Shown: positions 10,022 to 22,935, counted from the first letter of the stretch. The stretch is DNA of 42,546 bases from Cymbomonas tetramitiformis (GCA_001247695.2 LGRX02027083.1:1-42546); one strand, 5' to 3'. A program made the numbers and translations. Notes: generated by a model not told the origin, from the letters alone.

Positions 10022-10722
10022 GGCCTGACAAGGATGCCGATTCAGTTTTTGGGTTTCGTGACGGCGTGGCGCGAGTTTTGGGGGTTGGCGCCAGCGCGCT
10101 GAAACGCTGGCGTGGCGCGAGCTTTTTTGCGCTCGCGCCGCGCGCCGGCGTGGCGTCAAAATTTTAACCTCGCGCCGTCGCGCTGGCGCGGGAAAAAATG
10201 ACTTTTTGGCGCCACACGTCCGATCCCGCTTCAAAATCGCGCGCTCGATTCGCTACTTGTGCGCGGCTAAATCGTGGCTGATTTGGGGCTCCGTTCGTTT
10301 GAAATGTCGATTTTTACGAACAAATTAATAGCCCTATGATTTGGCGACACGTGAAAAATTAATTTCAGTTTCAAGTCCAAAATGATCGGAATGCTGCGTT
10401 CGATATGTCAGGCCGCCGAAGCATGAGAATCCATGTAATATAACTGCGAATTTCTTGCTACAAATGCCTTGGAGCTGCGCACGTCAGTTTGCAAGTATGG
10501 TCTTCCGCCAGATTGCAGCGTGGCGCGACATCGTAGCGTATCGTGCCAGGCGCCAGCGTGGCGCGGGTTCTGAGAGGTGGCGCCAGCGCGCCGAAACGCT
10601 GGCGCGGCGCTGAATTTTTTACTCCGCGCCAAAGCGCTGGCGCGGCGTCAAACCCCCATGGCGCGGGTGGCGCGTCCAAACGCCGTCGCGCCGTCGCGTC
10701 CAATCGGCATTCTTGGGGCCTG
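10022..10722. mobile_element. GC-rich inverted-repeat element inside the complex
   Basis: Ends GGCCTGACAAGGATGCCGAT at the left and AATCGGCATTCTTGGGGCC at the right, imperfect inverted repeats of about 20 bp. Further in, both sides carry inverted blocks built on GGCGCCAGCGCG...GAAACGCTGGCG (about 10090-10180 and 10555-10650). No transposase is visible. Confidence 0.6.
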
Positions 10723-10723
10723 A

Positions 10724-11315
10724 GGCCCGTCGTTAGTCCTGGTTTGGGAACTTTGTCGCGATGTAACTATGTCGTCGTGTCGTGTCGGATGTCGCTGTCG
10801 CGTGACCAGGACTAACGATGGAATTTCTCTGGACTGCATGACGTTCCGTGCGTACGTGGCGTCCGGATTTATATTTATTTCCCCCCATCGGGTGGCACAA
10901 ATGCCTCGATCATTGAAACGCACGTGCTAGATTCACTATTTCGCTTTTCCCCCACAAAACGCGGTCATGTCTTTTTGCCGACGTGGAACCCGAAAACCGA
11001 CATGAACGACATGCGCGACATTAAATGCCTGTGCGCCCTTAAAAAAGTTTTGATCTAACGATAGATTTTAAATTAACGCGACATAGGACGACAAAAAGAA
11101 GACAAAATGGGTCTACATGATCTTTTTGGGGTCTACATGATCTTTCGTTTTCGAAGACATGCAGAGATAGTGTAGACCCAAAAAAGATAATGTAGACCCT
11201 GTCGCATGTCTTCATGTCGCTTTTCAGAATTTTTCAACCAATCAAATCGCCGTGATCAAAAACGCGACAGAGCGACATGTCGTCGAAATTCCCAAACCAG
11301 GACTAACGACGGGCC
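10724..11315. mobile_element. 592-bp MITE-like element with perfect 27-bp terminal inverted repeats
   Basis: The left end starts GGCCCGTCGTTAGTCCTGGT (10724-10750) and the right end (11289-11315) is its exact reverse complement over 27 bp. TGA flanks both ends, a possible 3-bp target duplication. A second internal copy of the end (CCAGGACTAACGATGG) lies near 10806. An internal hairpin at 11109-11199 has two GGGTCTACATGATCTTTT copies facing two reverse copies. It has no coding capacity. Confidence 0.7.
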
Positions 11316-11351
11316 TGAGTCCCGTCCTTAAATCTGGTTTGGAGATTACGG

Positions 11352-11390
11352 CCGTCGCGTCGCGTCGCGTCGCGTCGCGTCGCGTCTGAC
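11352..11390. repeat. (GTCGC)n pentamer run
   Basis: About seven uninterrupted GTCGC units between CCTTAAATCTGGT-type inverted ends (11327-11406). The mirror copy at 9957-10021 has a shorter run. Confidence 0.8.
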
Positions 11391-12245
11391 CAGATTTAAG
11401 GATGAAGAAATCGGCGTACTGCGACGGTGTGCACGACATTTATCGTCTACGTGGCGTCTGGATGGTGTCGTCGTGGCAACGGCAAAACAATTGCACGCAA
11501 GCTTAAACGTGAATGCAGTGTTGAAATTGACAGTGCCCCGTAAGTCGCTTTCCAGCGGCTGTTGTTTTCGGGATGCTAACGTGTACCAAACACAGCATTA
11601 CTTTGCATATGAATTCTAATAAGTGTTAGGAACAACATGTTTTTTTTGCGCGCAAGATTCGTCCAGGATTCTGGATGCTGGACGACTCTTGTGAGGGGGG
11701 GTAATGGGCGTGATTCGAGCCAGCAATCTCGACTCACGCCCAGCAGCGACTCATACTGCACAGCATGAACATATCAGGCATATCATATGAACAAACGAAA
11801 TCAATTCTGAGCATCTGACAGTGCACTGTCACCTTTAGCGGAAACGCGGATGTCAACCGCGTCCACGTTTCCGCCGCGGGGCTCGAAGCGGGTGAACCAA
11901 ATGACCAAATGAAACACAGATGCGCACATACAACGTTGAAAATATGTTTCAGTTGTTGCTATTAGTATTTTTTAGCTTTCCCTTCGGCGGGATACCGAAG
12001 GGAATGCCGTTTTGCGGATGCGGTTTCCCGCTTCCGCCATTCCCGCTTCCGCCACACGAAGCGGAGAATTCGAGATCTGCTTCCAGTCACCGAATATGTG
12101 CGGGGATGCTTCCTATCGTTCATGATACCTTCAAGTAAACATTATTTCCTTCTAATATATCGCGAATACTTCAATTTCTTCACTAATCTACCCTGCTGCA
12201 CTAGGTTTTCACAGTGTTAATTAGGTCAAACGTTTGACCTACAAA

Positions 12246-12581
12246 GTGTCGCATTGCCTACGTGGAGCGTACACTTGCGTCGCATATCCAAGAAGCGTCC
12301 ATTTTTTTATCTCCGATTTGATCTGACGAACATTTTTCAATTTTTGCCTACGTGGAACCAAAAAACGCGACGCAAGAGCGTCGCGTCGCGTAAATGTTGG
12401 ACAAATTATCTCTGCGTAGCATGCTACGCAAAAGATAATCGTAATAACATCTCCGCGACGCGACGCTCTTGCGTAACTTTTGCGTAGCGCTTTACAGTTT
12501 TCCAACCAATCAAATCGCTGCGATCAAAAGTTACGCGACGCGACGAATTTTCATTTTACCCAAACCAGATTTAAGGACGGG
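12246..12581 (-). repeat. Right arm of the foldback complex
   Basis: Reverse complement of 9188-9523 with scattered substitutions, for example GATAATCGTAATAACATCTC where the left arm has different spacer sequence. It ends ACCAGATTTAAGGACGGG. Confidence 0.8.
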
Positions 12582-14330
12582 CCTGAGCTTGACGACCAGG
12601 ACCATCATCATCATCGATTGTGGTCCGTCCGAGCGTCCGTCAGTACAGTACTGTACAGTCGAATGTGAAATCGAAACAGTGAACGGGATCTGGATTTGGA
12701 TTTCGTCTCCACTTGTATGTTTTTTTGGACCCAACGCCAAGCAAAGGGTAAAATGTGAAAATCTTTGAACCTTGCGGCTAAGATTATCCGATATAAAGGA
12801 TACTCTTGTCGGTTGAATAAATAAATACATAATTAAAATATGACACACACATTCCAGGACGCGGCGCGGATGGTGACCGCGACCGTGACGATGACGTTCG
12901 TCTTGCAGACAGGTATGACATTCCAGGACAAACGTCACAGGTGTCATGTGCTCATGTCACGTAGCGTGCCAAAAGATCTTTATATGCGTGCAACTATTAA
13001 TAGTCAGAGACTCAGAGTATTATTTGACATGACAAACGCTTTCTTTAAGACGAAAATTTCATTTTTTTAAATTTAAAAAGCCTGATTTTTTTTTATTAAA
13101 AATAATATTTGTTATCCTTTTTCAAGATATCTAACGAACAGCAGGGATGTGCGGATGTCCGTGTCCCGCCTCCCGCGCAAGTTTTGCCTCATCAGTTTTT
13201 CAAATATTTTTTTGGCTAAACCGGAATGTCATGAATTATACAGACGTAGACGAGAGAAAATAGTGTAAATATATTGGGGAAAGTTCATATCTAAGTTGTG
13301 ATTTTCCGTTTGAGTTTCGATTTATAATTACCCTAACCGCACGTGTGTCAGATATAAAATCGCGTGCGTCATCGTATGAATATATAACTTCACTAATTGC
13401 ATGTAATTAAATTTGATCCACTTCAAACCCCCAGGTCCAAAACCCTCCCAAAGATCTCAGGTATCGCAAATTCTCATTTTGGAAGCTGGCAAGCTCTGAA
13501 ACCTCACGAATGCCGCCACCACCAGATTTAGATACGCCAAACTCGAACGAAATATCAAATGCTTGCTGTTCCAGGATGAGAGGAAAGGTCCAAACGGTGC
13601 CTCACTGACACGTCAGATATCGGTGCGTGTCATCCATTTTTTTGATTTGTTGCTGTGTCGTGTGTTTTCGCTGCGGTTTATCGTCTGAGTATTATCGGAG
13701 ATTATCGGAGTATTATCGGAGTATTATCGGAGTATTATCGGAGTATTATCGGAGTAATCTAACGATCAGAACGCGGCGAAAACCTGTTGCGGTCAATATT
13801 TAATTGTTATAAATGGCTAGTCGATTAGAAATGAAGGAATTGAATACTGACGCAATAAGGACGCAATAAGGACTTGTCGCTATTATGGATGTCGCTATTA
13901 ATAAATATGGAACAAAGCAATAAACGAACAATTAACTCTAATTATAAAGCATGGAGCATGGACTGGTGATGGTGAAGAATGAAGAGATGGGCAGGTGTCA
14001 CAGCTCACAGGTGTATCAGATCTCACTGGGAACATCTGATACGATAAAGCTAGGTTTGCTTACCGTAGTTTTCATATCAGATTTACTACACATCGACATT
14101 CTTTATCAACAGCTATCTGGTAACACATTCCAGTAAGTTATTCGATAGCTAGTAACACAAGATGTATGTACATCGCGAAGAAAATCTGAAGACTGATACC
14201 CGTGTAAACTGTTGGAGACTTCTTTGCATCTGTAGCTGCAAGCGGCATTAAGGCACAAAAATGCCTTAGCCCCGATTGCAAAATGTTGTAGGGACACGGA
14301 CGGGAACTTCGACAAAGCTCTCGATTCAAC
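12582..14330. other. AT-rich upstream flank of the PRR-like gene
   Basis: No convincing gene. It contains the palindrome CAGTACAGTACTGTACAG (about 12640), a G-box core CACGTG near 13341, homopolymer T runs and the 11-bp minisatellite at 13687-13757. An additional 5' exon of the downstream gene could lie here: the 14331 frame is open back to a stop-like TAG at about 14287 that could be a splice acceptor (TTGTAG). A promoter cannot be placed from sequence alone. Confidence 0.4.
13687..13757. repeat. 11-bp minisatellite GAGTATTATCG
   Basis: About six copies of GAGTATTATCG, one lacking bases (GAGATTATCG), about 570 nt upstream of the PRR-like start codon. Confidence 0.85.
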
Positions 14331-17300
14331 ATGAATTATGAGTCCCGGCCCTGCACTGCGCCACCACCCATACCACCACGCGCGATTCACATTCTTCTCG
14401 TTATGAATGACGAACAGCTTCGCAATAAGGTCCAGTTGCTGCTCCAAAATGCACAATACAAGGTGCGTCGTACACTTGCGATGCTGCATCGGTGGATGTT
14501 GCGAGACCTGAGACCATTCAAACTGACAACGAGAGTTATGTTCCTTCCTCTTAGGTTACCTCTGAATGCCGACGCAAAACCGCTTTCAAATTATTGTGTG
14601 CCTCTTCCAAACAAGATTCTCCGCGGTTTGACCTGGTTCTACTCGATCATGAACCACCTCAGGTAACCGTTTTGTCATATTTTTCAATGGAATTGGAGTT
14701 ATCACCGAACATGTTCTTGCCGAGGATACTCGACGCATGCGTGAAGCGTTGCTGCAGCTCAGCAAGAAGATATCGTCACGCGCACTTTTATATTTGGACA
14801 TTCGCGTTTGTCGAAGATATTTGGATGTCGAAGCCATGTGATGTGTTTTTGGGACAGGTTCGAGGTGACAAGTTCCTCTCAGCCTTGCAAAGGAGCGTTA
14901 CGCACAGGCGCCCACCAGTCATCAGTAAGCGCTCGCTTCAAAGTCTAATTATCATATTATGCATAGCATTTCGCTGCTGCTCTGCGAGAACGGCAAACCC
15001 ATTTCTTGTTAAAAGTTTTTGGTCCGAAGTTGACTGATAAGTTGTCTCATGTCAGCTGACTTTGTGCTTTTTGCAGTGATATCCTCTCAAAATGAACCAC
15101 GGCTTTTGGCAAAGTGTCTGCTCATGGGTGCCGTTGATTATCTTGTCCTTCCTGTGCGCGCGAATGAGTTACGCCACCTTTGGACACACGTCTGGAGACA
15201 GAAGCACAAAGAACGCCTTCCACCACACAACGTGGCACATCTGGTATTTTGCGTTGAGATACCTTTTGATTTCAAATGAGTTCTGTATGCAATTATTGCA
15301 GTGCCGATGTTTTTCTCAATAATTCGTGCGTTGCGCGCTATTTGAGATTTTGATCGACGAGACGTTAAGGGTCCGTCAGGCTTCATGCTCACTCATGAAG
15401 TTATCTCCGGCAGGCGACTCCCTGCTCGAGAGTCTCAGTATCATCTTCAGAAGAGGAAGGAGCAAGCGAAGATGGGTAAGCGTTCCAGCAGTGTCCTCGG
15501 TCGATCTTGTTGTCGTCAGCACTCAAGCCAGTCTGCAGAGGGCGGAGGCAGGCTCTCGTTGATGATATCTGTTGTGCTCGTCGCAGATCCGCTGATGAAA
15601 GTGCAGTTAAAAAGAGGAAGACACTTTCAGGTGTGTAGCTTTCAGAATCTTGATACGTTGCTTGGCAGCTTAGCGCCTTGATTCGTTTGGCTAGAAATCC
15701 TGCTTGTGTAACCCTCCGACGGCCTTCTTTTCGGTTCGGTATCTATGCCGGTAGGCTTGACACAACCGCACCTCCAAGGTCGCTTCGATACGCCTCGAAT
15801 TTTCTTTGCAATATTGCTGCACTGTACACATTAGCTCAAAACTGTCTCTACACGCTGGCTAAAAAAGTGTTTTTTCATTCCCGTGCTTAGGACCCTAAAG
15901 GCAAATTCTGCCAAGGACTCATCGAGCTTGCCTTGGGCTTGTGCCACCAGGTCCTGAATATATTCATGCTGTGCATGTTGATACTGAGCGTTCAGGAGGC
16001 GCGGAGCAGATGAAGGTAATGTGCGCTGCCGGGGGTCCATAAGTGCTTGCATGCCTCTCCGTCGAGCACTGGGATGTGATATATGAAGACTTCACGTTTT
16101 TTCCTTATTGTGCCTTGCATCTTCTTTGATGCCTGCTCCCTGTGCTCTTCGAAAGGGACCTGTTGCATATCATGTTGCGTTGACTGATATTGTGGTACGA
16201 GCGACAGACAGATCCGCATTTATGCACCCAAAGTTGCTTTTGCCTGCTTAAGTGCTTATAGGAGCTCCTGACGTGCGGAGGATGCGCTGACAGACTGCTG
16301 TATATGCTGAACAAGCCACCACGAGTGATCGCGTGGAGACCTTTCCTTCCTGCAACCCTGCCTCCCGCCAAAGAGCTCGACAGTGGGACGCATCCAATTT
16401 CAACGCATCTTCCGAGGCGCTATCGCCATGCACGGGTCCCCCCCCCTTGTACCGACCGCATATCAGAGCCTCGCACCTGCCCTCTACTTCCGACTACCAT
16501 ACGACGGTTGGATGTCACCAGTCTCCTGTGGTTCTGCAGCGCCAGGTATTTCCCCCGTCTTCGGCGCTTTGCACGACGTTGACCTGCTTTTATGCCTTCC
16601 TTAACAACCTGACCTCCTTTCCCTTTTCCCCCTTCCCGCCCTGGTCAAATAGAGTCCGGGCAGAAAACTCATTATTACGCCTTTTGTTCAAGCTGTGCGT
16701 TGTTCCTTGCTTGCCTCTCGAATCCAGACTACTCCAAGGGTCGCCGAGCCGCCGAGTGTGTGCATTTGTTTGTTTCCAGATGCCAGCGACCTCTACCTCC
16801 CTGTCGTACGTCGGCTTGCCTTGCAGCTCACACACCTCGGACACAACGCAGCGGCTAAAGCAAGGAGAGGGGATCAACGCTGTGGCGCTCCCGGGTGTTG
16901 TGGCGGAGCAGCACCCGCCCGGTGCGTCGGCGCACGTGGCTTCCGGCTTCCCGAGCCATAACAGCAGTTCCGCGACAAGCAGCCTGAGCCACGTTGTGCC
17001 ATCCTGGCCACCGCTGCCAAGCTGCCAGACCGCAGCGCCGCAGGCACCAGACTTGCGAGGCTCCAAGTCGACTGACGGGTCTGAGGCAAGTACAGTTGCC
17101 GCTACAGGTGCCACCCGCTTCCTGCTACGTGACCTGCCCCTTATCTGCCTAAGACTAGCTGCTGAGAAGTACTATGCGACAGCCAACCTGCCCTAGGTAG
17201 CCCTGCGCCGGCCTCTTCCTGCGATTCCTCTTCGCGGCGCCTCAATCGAGATCATATGTTCCTTCTAGGATGTCTGTTGACAAAACTACAGTGCGCCCTG

Positions 17301-18242
17301 AGACGATATGTTACTGTAGGAAATGTGCCTATCAATATATTCACTGGCTCTATGCGCACGAAAACACATATTGGCTTTTGCAAGCCACATAGAAACCTCT
17401 CGCAGAACGGCATGCTTATATGCTGTATGGATCGTCATTGCCTGAGTGGGACGGATCAGTAGTGACCTGTGAGGGACTGGAACCCTGAGACTTTGTGCTG
17501 CTGATGGAACACAGTTTCAAACAACGGCAAGCTGCCACCAGCAGAAAAGGACGCAACGATGGGCTCCGACCTGACTCAGACACGCACTCGCCAGGCTGCT
17601 TTCCAAAGATATAAGGAGAAAAAGAATCACCGCGTGTGTCCCGGAATGATCCGATACAAGAGTCGTAAGGTCTGTTGTGAACCCCCCCAAAAAAATCCTT
17701 CTCTTCCGTGCGGTCATACCGAGTGTGTCGCACATATTCACGTTCAACCTTCCCTGAGGAGGTGTTTCTTGGTGTCTGCCTGCTGGCTTTTGACTTCCCG
17801 TCGCTCAACTCCTGATCAGGGATGCGAGTCTAGCGCCCTTTTCCAGACAGCTGGTGGCCAGGCTTTTCGGTGGGTTACTTCTTTGAGGAGTAGAGTCGTT
17901 CTGACGTAACAGGAAGAGGGCTTGGAGCAGCTCGCTCTCCGTGATTTCCTGCTAGCTGATGCGGTTGGGCCGATGTGACAGGAGCTGGCGGATCAGCGCC
18001 CGAGAGTCAAGGGCCAATTTGTTAAGCAGAAACCTGACTCTAGTCTGGCGATGGATAGTGCAAAAGTAGAGGCGGGTGCAAACTGCCTGGGGGAGCTACG
18101 CGATTCTGATGACATAAGCCCAAGCAGTCGGAGATTTGCTCAAGGGAGTGATAGCGGTAGTGAAGACAGCGGGAGCAGAGAGGGCTCCACTATCTCTGCT
18201 GTAGAAAGCCATGACCGAGAAGCTGCAAGTATGGATGCCTAG
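14331..18242 (+). CDS. TOC1-like: TOC1/pseudo-response-regulator-like clock protein, multi-exon
   Basis: Spliced exons give a receiver-like domain at the N-terminus and a CCT motif at the C-terminus, the TOC1/PRR architecture; such proteins act in the nucleus as clock transcription regulators. Exons with matching phases: 14331-14462, 14555-14662, 14858-14924, 15077-15243, 15414-15475, 15587-15630, then 16294-16545, 16780-17107, 17515-17669 and 17982-18242. An exon around 15901-16015 is likely but its entry phase does not fit 15630, so 15631-16293 is unresolved. All listed introns are GT-AG. The middle is Ser/Gln/Pro-rich, with an acidic patch (VSVSSSEEEGASEDG) and a basic NLS-like AVKKRKTLS. 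ELRHLWTHVW after the receiver resembles TOC1 (LWTH) more than other PRRs (LWQH). The start is the first ATG before the receiver; an upstream exon is possible. Confidence 0.85.
14385..15210 (+). other. Receiver-like domain of the PRR gene (four exons)
   Basis: It starts IHILLVMNDEQLRNKV (exon 1) and continues with YK/VTSECRRK across the first intron, then RFDLVLLDHEPPQ/VRGDKF and RRPPVI/MISSQNEP, and ends AVDYLVLPVRANELRHLW. Aligned by eye with receivers, the phospho-acceptor position is Asp (LVLLD), where plant PRRs usually have Glu. The N-terminal acidic group is MND rather than EDD/DD, and the Lys of the KP motif is Leu (LVLPVR). The Ser of the fourth strand (ISS) is kept. Confidence 0.8.
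17515..18242 (+). other. CCT motif and acidic tail of the PRR gene (last two exons)
   Basis: Exon 17515-17669 ends RTRQAAFQRYKEKKNHR...MIRYKSRK. A phase-0 GT-AG intron (17670-17981) follows, and exon 17982-18242 begins ELADQRPRVKGQFVKQ. Together they match the plant CCT consensus (R.AAL.RFR.KR....KKIRY..RK.LA..RPRVKGQFV), a DNA-binding and nuclear-localisation module. The intron splits CCT just after IRYKSRK. The tail is Ser/Asp/Glu-rich (GSDSGSEDSGSREGS) and stops at TAG 18240-18242. Confidence 0.85.
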
Positions 18243-19889
18243 ACTGGTGTGCCAAACTCCTCTTTTCCAGACGGACTTTCAAGATTAGCAGTTTTTGAGG
18301 TGGAGAGTTGTTGCAGCGTTTACAGTAGTGCTTTTCACTTCCGGTTGACAACAATGGAAGGAAATGCGTATACCGCCTTTTTGTGAGTTGCAGTGAGTTG
18401 TGCAAGGCAGTTTAGCAAGTTGTTCAATGTACTGAACAAGCTGGTCAGTGCACACAGCTGAAGATTTTCAGCTCATCTAACTCTGCACCCCTGGTGCATG
18501 AGCCCTCGACCAACTTCGTTGAAGGAAGCTGATTTCAGGAAGACACCTGACCTAGCTTGTGTGCACATAACCATTGTAGAAGAAAATTAAAATTAGCAGA
18601 ACTACGTAATGGATAATGAAAATTCCGTGCGTTCTATCCTGACGTTTGTTGATTTGTTGGTTAAACAGGATTGTGTTTAGCATGCTGTGTACACTGTCTC
18701 AGCTATCAAGTGCTCACGTTGTGGATGCACAAGCTTTAAGCATGCCCCCACCAATAGATTTCGGAATCTGATCAGAACTGATAGCTCAGTTTCAAGTGTA
18801 TGCATGGATTTTGGACTGGAAGGATATCGTACAATCGGCCTTTCAAAATTACCACCCGACTCACATACTCGAGATTTGCAATGGGCCATGAAATCCGATG
18901 ACGGCTCAGAGGCGCCCCGAAAATGACAGAATGACGATTTCAGCGATTCGGAGCGGCCGATCAGAATTATTTCCACCGTTGAGACCTCTCGCAGTTTTCA
19001 GATAAGTTTTCCGTCGCAAGGCGAAAAGGGCTAGCAGCTCTTATTGGACTTGATGTATATGAACTATCTGCGTGATATTGAGCATGCACATGGTTCATAT
19101 GTTATTCCCAATACTGTTAGTTAGTATCACGGGGGTACCAACAATCTTGGGATCGAGTAAGCCATTCTCGACATTCTGAGATGCCCGCGAACGTAGCGTT
19201 TTGCGCAAAGTTTCAACTTTTCAAGTCGAAACGGGATTCCGGAGGGATTTTCCCTTGTATCTTTTGATTGGCTTGGAGTTAGTTCAAAGGTGAACCAGAA
19301 TACTGATGCTGAGACCCTTGCGCATCCGTTGCGCGCATCCGATATACCTCCGCACCATGGGAGGTATAGCGGATGCTCGATTGAGCGCTCCGAGGTGTGA
19401 GCTCGCGTAATGATGCACGTTTTCAAGAATGTCTTCATATTATGTCGCAAGACACCCGTAAAAATCAGTTATGAGATCAGTATGCTTCCTAGGAAGCATA
19501 CTAACACATACGAATTTACTGCGCTTCGAAAAAATGGGTATGGGAATTTTGGTTAAACAACTGCCGCATCGAAAACCCCGAATTTTTCATCTGAATCAGT
19601 CGTTGCGAAATTCTCGGTGGTCATTTGGAGAGGCCGATTGTACGTGTCCAAATTTATGTTGAAAATCAAACTCAGAACATGTATTGACAAAGTGTTCCCA
19701 GAAACGTTTTTGCAGATGGTACTAAATTGCCATTGTCTTTCGATGTCGTTACCTAACGGAGAAGTCTCAGGGGAGTCTAAAATTGATTAATTTACAAAAC
19801 ATAATTTGATGTACGTAGGTCTTAAAAAAAACAAGCTGTTAATTCAATTCTAAGGATAATAGGGCGTTGAATTCCAAACTTTTTGCCCC
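18243..19889. other. 3' flank of the PRR-like gene, no recognisable gene
   Basis: Presumed 3' UTR followed by intergenic sequence. Open frames of 63-107 codons occur on both strands (for example 18677-18976 minus and 19127-19450 minus) but lack motifs and overlap each other, so I do not call them. A short palindrome (AGTATGCTTCCTAGGAAGCATACT) lies at 19479-19502. Confidence 0.4.
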
Positions 19890-20170
19890 GTAAATCGATT
19901 GTGGGTGGGAGGCTTTGGGCTTTTACGCGCCAGGAAGGTGTGGATGAGGGGGGCTTTGAGCTTTGGTTCCCGCGGAAGGCGGGGTGTGTGTGGGGGGCTT
20001 TGGGCTTTGGCCTTCGGCTTTTTGTAACAAGGCTCATACCGGTATATGGGGCATTTTCAAGGTGGGGAGGGGGGAGGCTACTGGCCTTCGGCCCCGACAA
20101 AGGTGGGGGGGATGGGCCTTTGACCTTCGGCCCCGAAAAAGGTGGAGATGAGGGTGGGATTTGGGCTTTG
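19890..20170. repeat. G-rich degenerate minisatellite
   Basis: Words GGGGCTTTGGGCTTTGG, GGCCTTCGGCCCCGA and CAAAGGTGGGGGGG recur on the plus strand. The open frame over it (19883-20227) encodes low-complexity Gly/Phe/Trp sequence and is probably not a gene. Confidence 0.6.
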
Positions 20171-22047
20171 GTTCAAAACCACCAAACGATTTGCACGGCA
20201 TTTTTTAAAATGCAACCGGTCCTATAAGTGGTGGCGGTGATCGGTACGACTTGCGCGAGTCGGATATACACGGTCACGTGTGGACAGATTGATGCCAAGG
20301 ATCACGCATGCGTGATAATTGGAGAATTGTTTTCCAAGGGTGCCTAATGTCGAAACGGCGACTTCTAGTACGCACGTGCTCGTAGTGCGGTATTTGTTGT
20401 GCGCAGGCGAATCATCGCTTACTTGATATTATGTTGTTAATGATGGCAATTGTGTGTTTCACGCTGTGAATTTGCCTTGTATGCGCCGATCGCGCCGGGA
20501 CACGCGCCGTGTTTATCACGGTCTGATTTAATTATTGGATGCCTCTGTAGTTGCTTGGCACAAATCGCATAATGCGTGGTGGTAAGCCAGCGTGAATAGC
20601 AAATCTTACTCGCATTGATTTCATTTACACGGAAAACAGGTTCAGTCTTACAGGCTCGCGACACAGATTGTGGCATAATTATACTCTTCCGTCTCTTATA
20701 AACGTGTGTACGGCCGACGGCTTCACACGATGCGTGCCTCGGACGGTGGGCCACGATCGTTTGATGTGTTGCATAGTATCCGTTCCATGCTGCATGTTTC
20801 GCACCGCGAATTTGTGTGTGTGAGCGATCATGCCGCGGTCAGTCGCGACCGTGATTTCTTTTACGTGCCGAATAAAGAGATTGACGGCCCGAGCGTGTGC
20901 GACGAAACATTTCTTTTTGTGTTACATGTGAATACGTGGTTTGATAGCATTGACGTTCATGACGTGGTATCTTCTTGTTCGCACTACTGCCGCTGTTTCG
21001 AGAATGGTGGAGATATACACGCGCGCAGTCGATGCCTCTGAGTGTCACGGTCGACAAAGCATATCGTTATGCATCGTATTATGAATTTTGACGCATGGTA
21101 CGATGCAGCATCGCGGTGTACGAAACGAGGCGAGCATGCTGGGACCAATAATTGCCCGTGCGCGACTTTGAGACCGGCAGTGTCCAAATGTTCAGAAAGT
21201 GTTTAGAATACAACGATATTGGTTTCCATGTACCGGCGTGTGTGGCAGCGACACACGTGGCATGCTGCCTGATATGGCCATAACGAAACGTTTACACATG
21301 GGTGCGAACATCTGGGATCCATCCGATGTGTATCTTTCTCAGCAGCAGAGCCTGCGCTGAGAGATGCTTTTGCGTCTTTTCGAAAACTCAACCCTACTGC
21401 AAGGTTGGATGCAAGGTTACTGACGAATACAAACCTCTGCTCCTTATCATTTGGAGCCCGGCAAATTTGCCTACCTCTGCTCCTTATGATTTGGAACCCG
21501 GCCAAATTACCTTACAACCTCTGACCTTTATAATTATATAGCTCTGTAGAGACCACTAGCTCTACAGATCTAGTGGTCCTACGGAGCTAGTGATCCTGTT
21601 CGTAAACGCATACTGTCATCCAATCAGCAGCAGCAAAGCGCGAATAATCCCAACGGGCGGCGAACCTGCACGCGATCGCAGCCCTCCATCCATCGCGGTT
21701 CTGCTACGCGTCGATTTGGAATATCCCATAAATTCAATCATTCTTACGGTCTATCGGCAATTTTCGAGATCATGCGTTGTTCCCGCAGTCGCGTCTCGTA
21801 TACCACTGCGCCACGAGCCCATGAACTCGACGCTTTCAAAGAAAAATGGCGAAGAGGCGAAGGGCGACACTTAGAAATACGAGCATCGCGGCGCGCCACG
21901 TCGGAGTGATGATTTATGGCATTGCGCCGCCCGTCCGATTCGCTTCGTTGGGAATTCTGGAACGAATCATGTCGAACAGTGGATAATGCCACTGCATTCG
22001 CGTCACTGTACCGTGACGACACTACCATCGCCATGGCATGGCATATT
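20171..22047. other. Gene-poor stretch with small repeats
   Basis: No recognisable gene. A 111-codon frame (20706-21041) and a 105-codon antisense frame (20437-20754) have no motif. A CTCTGCTCCTTATNATTTGG block is duplicated (about 21434 and 21477). A hairpin at about 21551-21578 has GACCACTAG and CTAGTGGTC arms. From about 21886 a block (ATCGCGGCGCGCCACGTCGG...) recurs in direct orientation near 23572. Confidence 0.35.
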
Positions 22048-22376
22048 CTGCTAAAGGGACAGGGTACGGGCGCTGGGAACTCGACCAACTTTTCCGATGA
22101 CACATGATGACTGCATGACACGGCTGCGTCTATCGCGTGAGAGACAGCGACACAGTGACCGCAATGAACGTCGCCGGCAGCAGAGGGTGAACACATCGAC
22201 ATCGCGGACACCATTGCCGCTGCCGTTGCGTGACTGCTTACTGTTACTCGTTCTTCGTTGACCCATCCCAATCCGCAATTGCATCGTAAAATTCTTCACA
22301 GACAGCTACGCAATTTCATCAACGTTCCTCCGCCTCATGGGGCGAACGGTGCTGTGACTGCTGTGACAGCACATCT

Positions 22377-22935
22377 GCCTTAGAAATAAATTGCGCGTTT
22401 CGCGCACAAGTAACTTGAAGCCTTGAGCTTCAGGTAACTTAAAGATACATCTCTTGGTAGTATGTGTGCCAAGTTTCGTGCTCTAGGACGCACGGAAAGC
22501 CCTCGGCTGTTTGGCATCTTTGGGTTTGGGTTCGAACCCAAACCCAAACCCAAAACGTCCGCCTTAGAAATAAATTGCGCGTTTCGCGCACAAGTAACTT
22601 GAAGCCTTGAGCTTCAGGTAACTTAAGGATATGTATCTTGGTAGTACTTATGCCAAGTTTCGTGCTCTAGGACGCACGGAAAGCCCTCGGCTGTTTGGCA
22701 TCTTTGGGTTTGGGTTCGAACCCAAACCCAAACCCAAAACGTCCGCCTTATAAATAAATTGCGCGTTTCGCGCACAAGTAACTTGAAGCCTTGAGCTTCA
22801 GGTAACTTAAAGATATGTAGCTTGGCAGTATTTGTGCCAAGTTTCGTGCTCTAGGACGCACGGGAAGCCCTCGGCTGTTTGCCATCTTTGGGTTTGGGTA
22901 CGTTCGAACCCAAACCCAAAGGCAAAGGCAGGGAT
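22377..22935. repeat. 184-bp tandem repeat, 3 units, each with a telomere-like palindrome
   Basis: Units start CCTTAGAAATAAATTGCGCG at about 22377, 22561 and 22745. Each contains CGCGTTTCGCGC, CTTGAAGCCTTGAGCTTCAGG and a palindrome TTTGGGTTTGGGTTC/GAACCCAAACCCAAA. In the third unit the centre has gained ACGTTC. The palindrome includes GGTTCGAACCC, which fits the Pol III box B consensus, though symmetry alone could explain that. Confidence 0.8.

Larger units (their letters stand above)
9188..12581. mobile_element. Nested palindromic (foldback/MITE-like) complex
   Basis: Outer arms of about 336 bp (9188-9523 and 12246-12581) are inverted copies, beginning CCCGTCCTTAAATCTGGTTT and ending with its reverse complement. 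A second inverted pair lies inside them: 9890-10021 mirrors 11327-11465, each carrying a mini-hairpin with CCTTAAATCTGGT ends around a (GCGAC)n core. At the centre lie two further inverted-repeat elements, 10022-10722 and 10724-11315. No transposase is visible, so these look like non-autonomous elements that have inserted into one another. The motif CGTCGCG is hugely over-represented throughout. Confidence 0.75.
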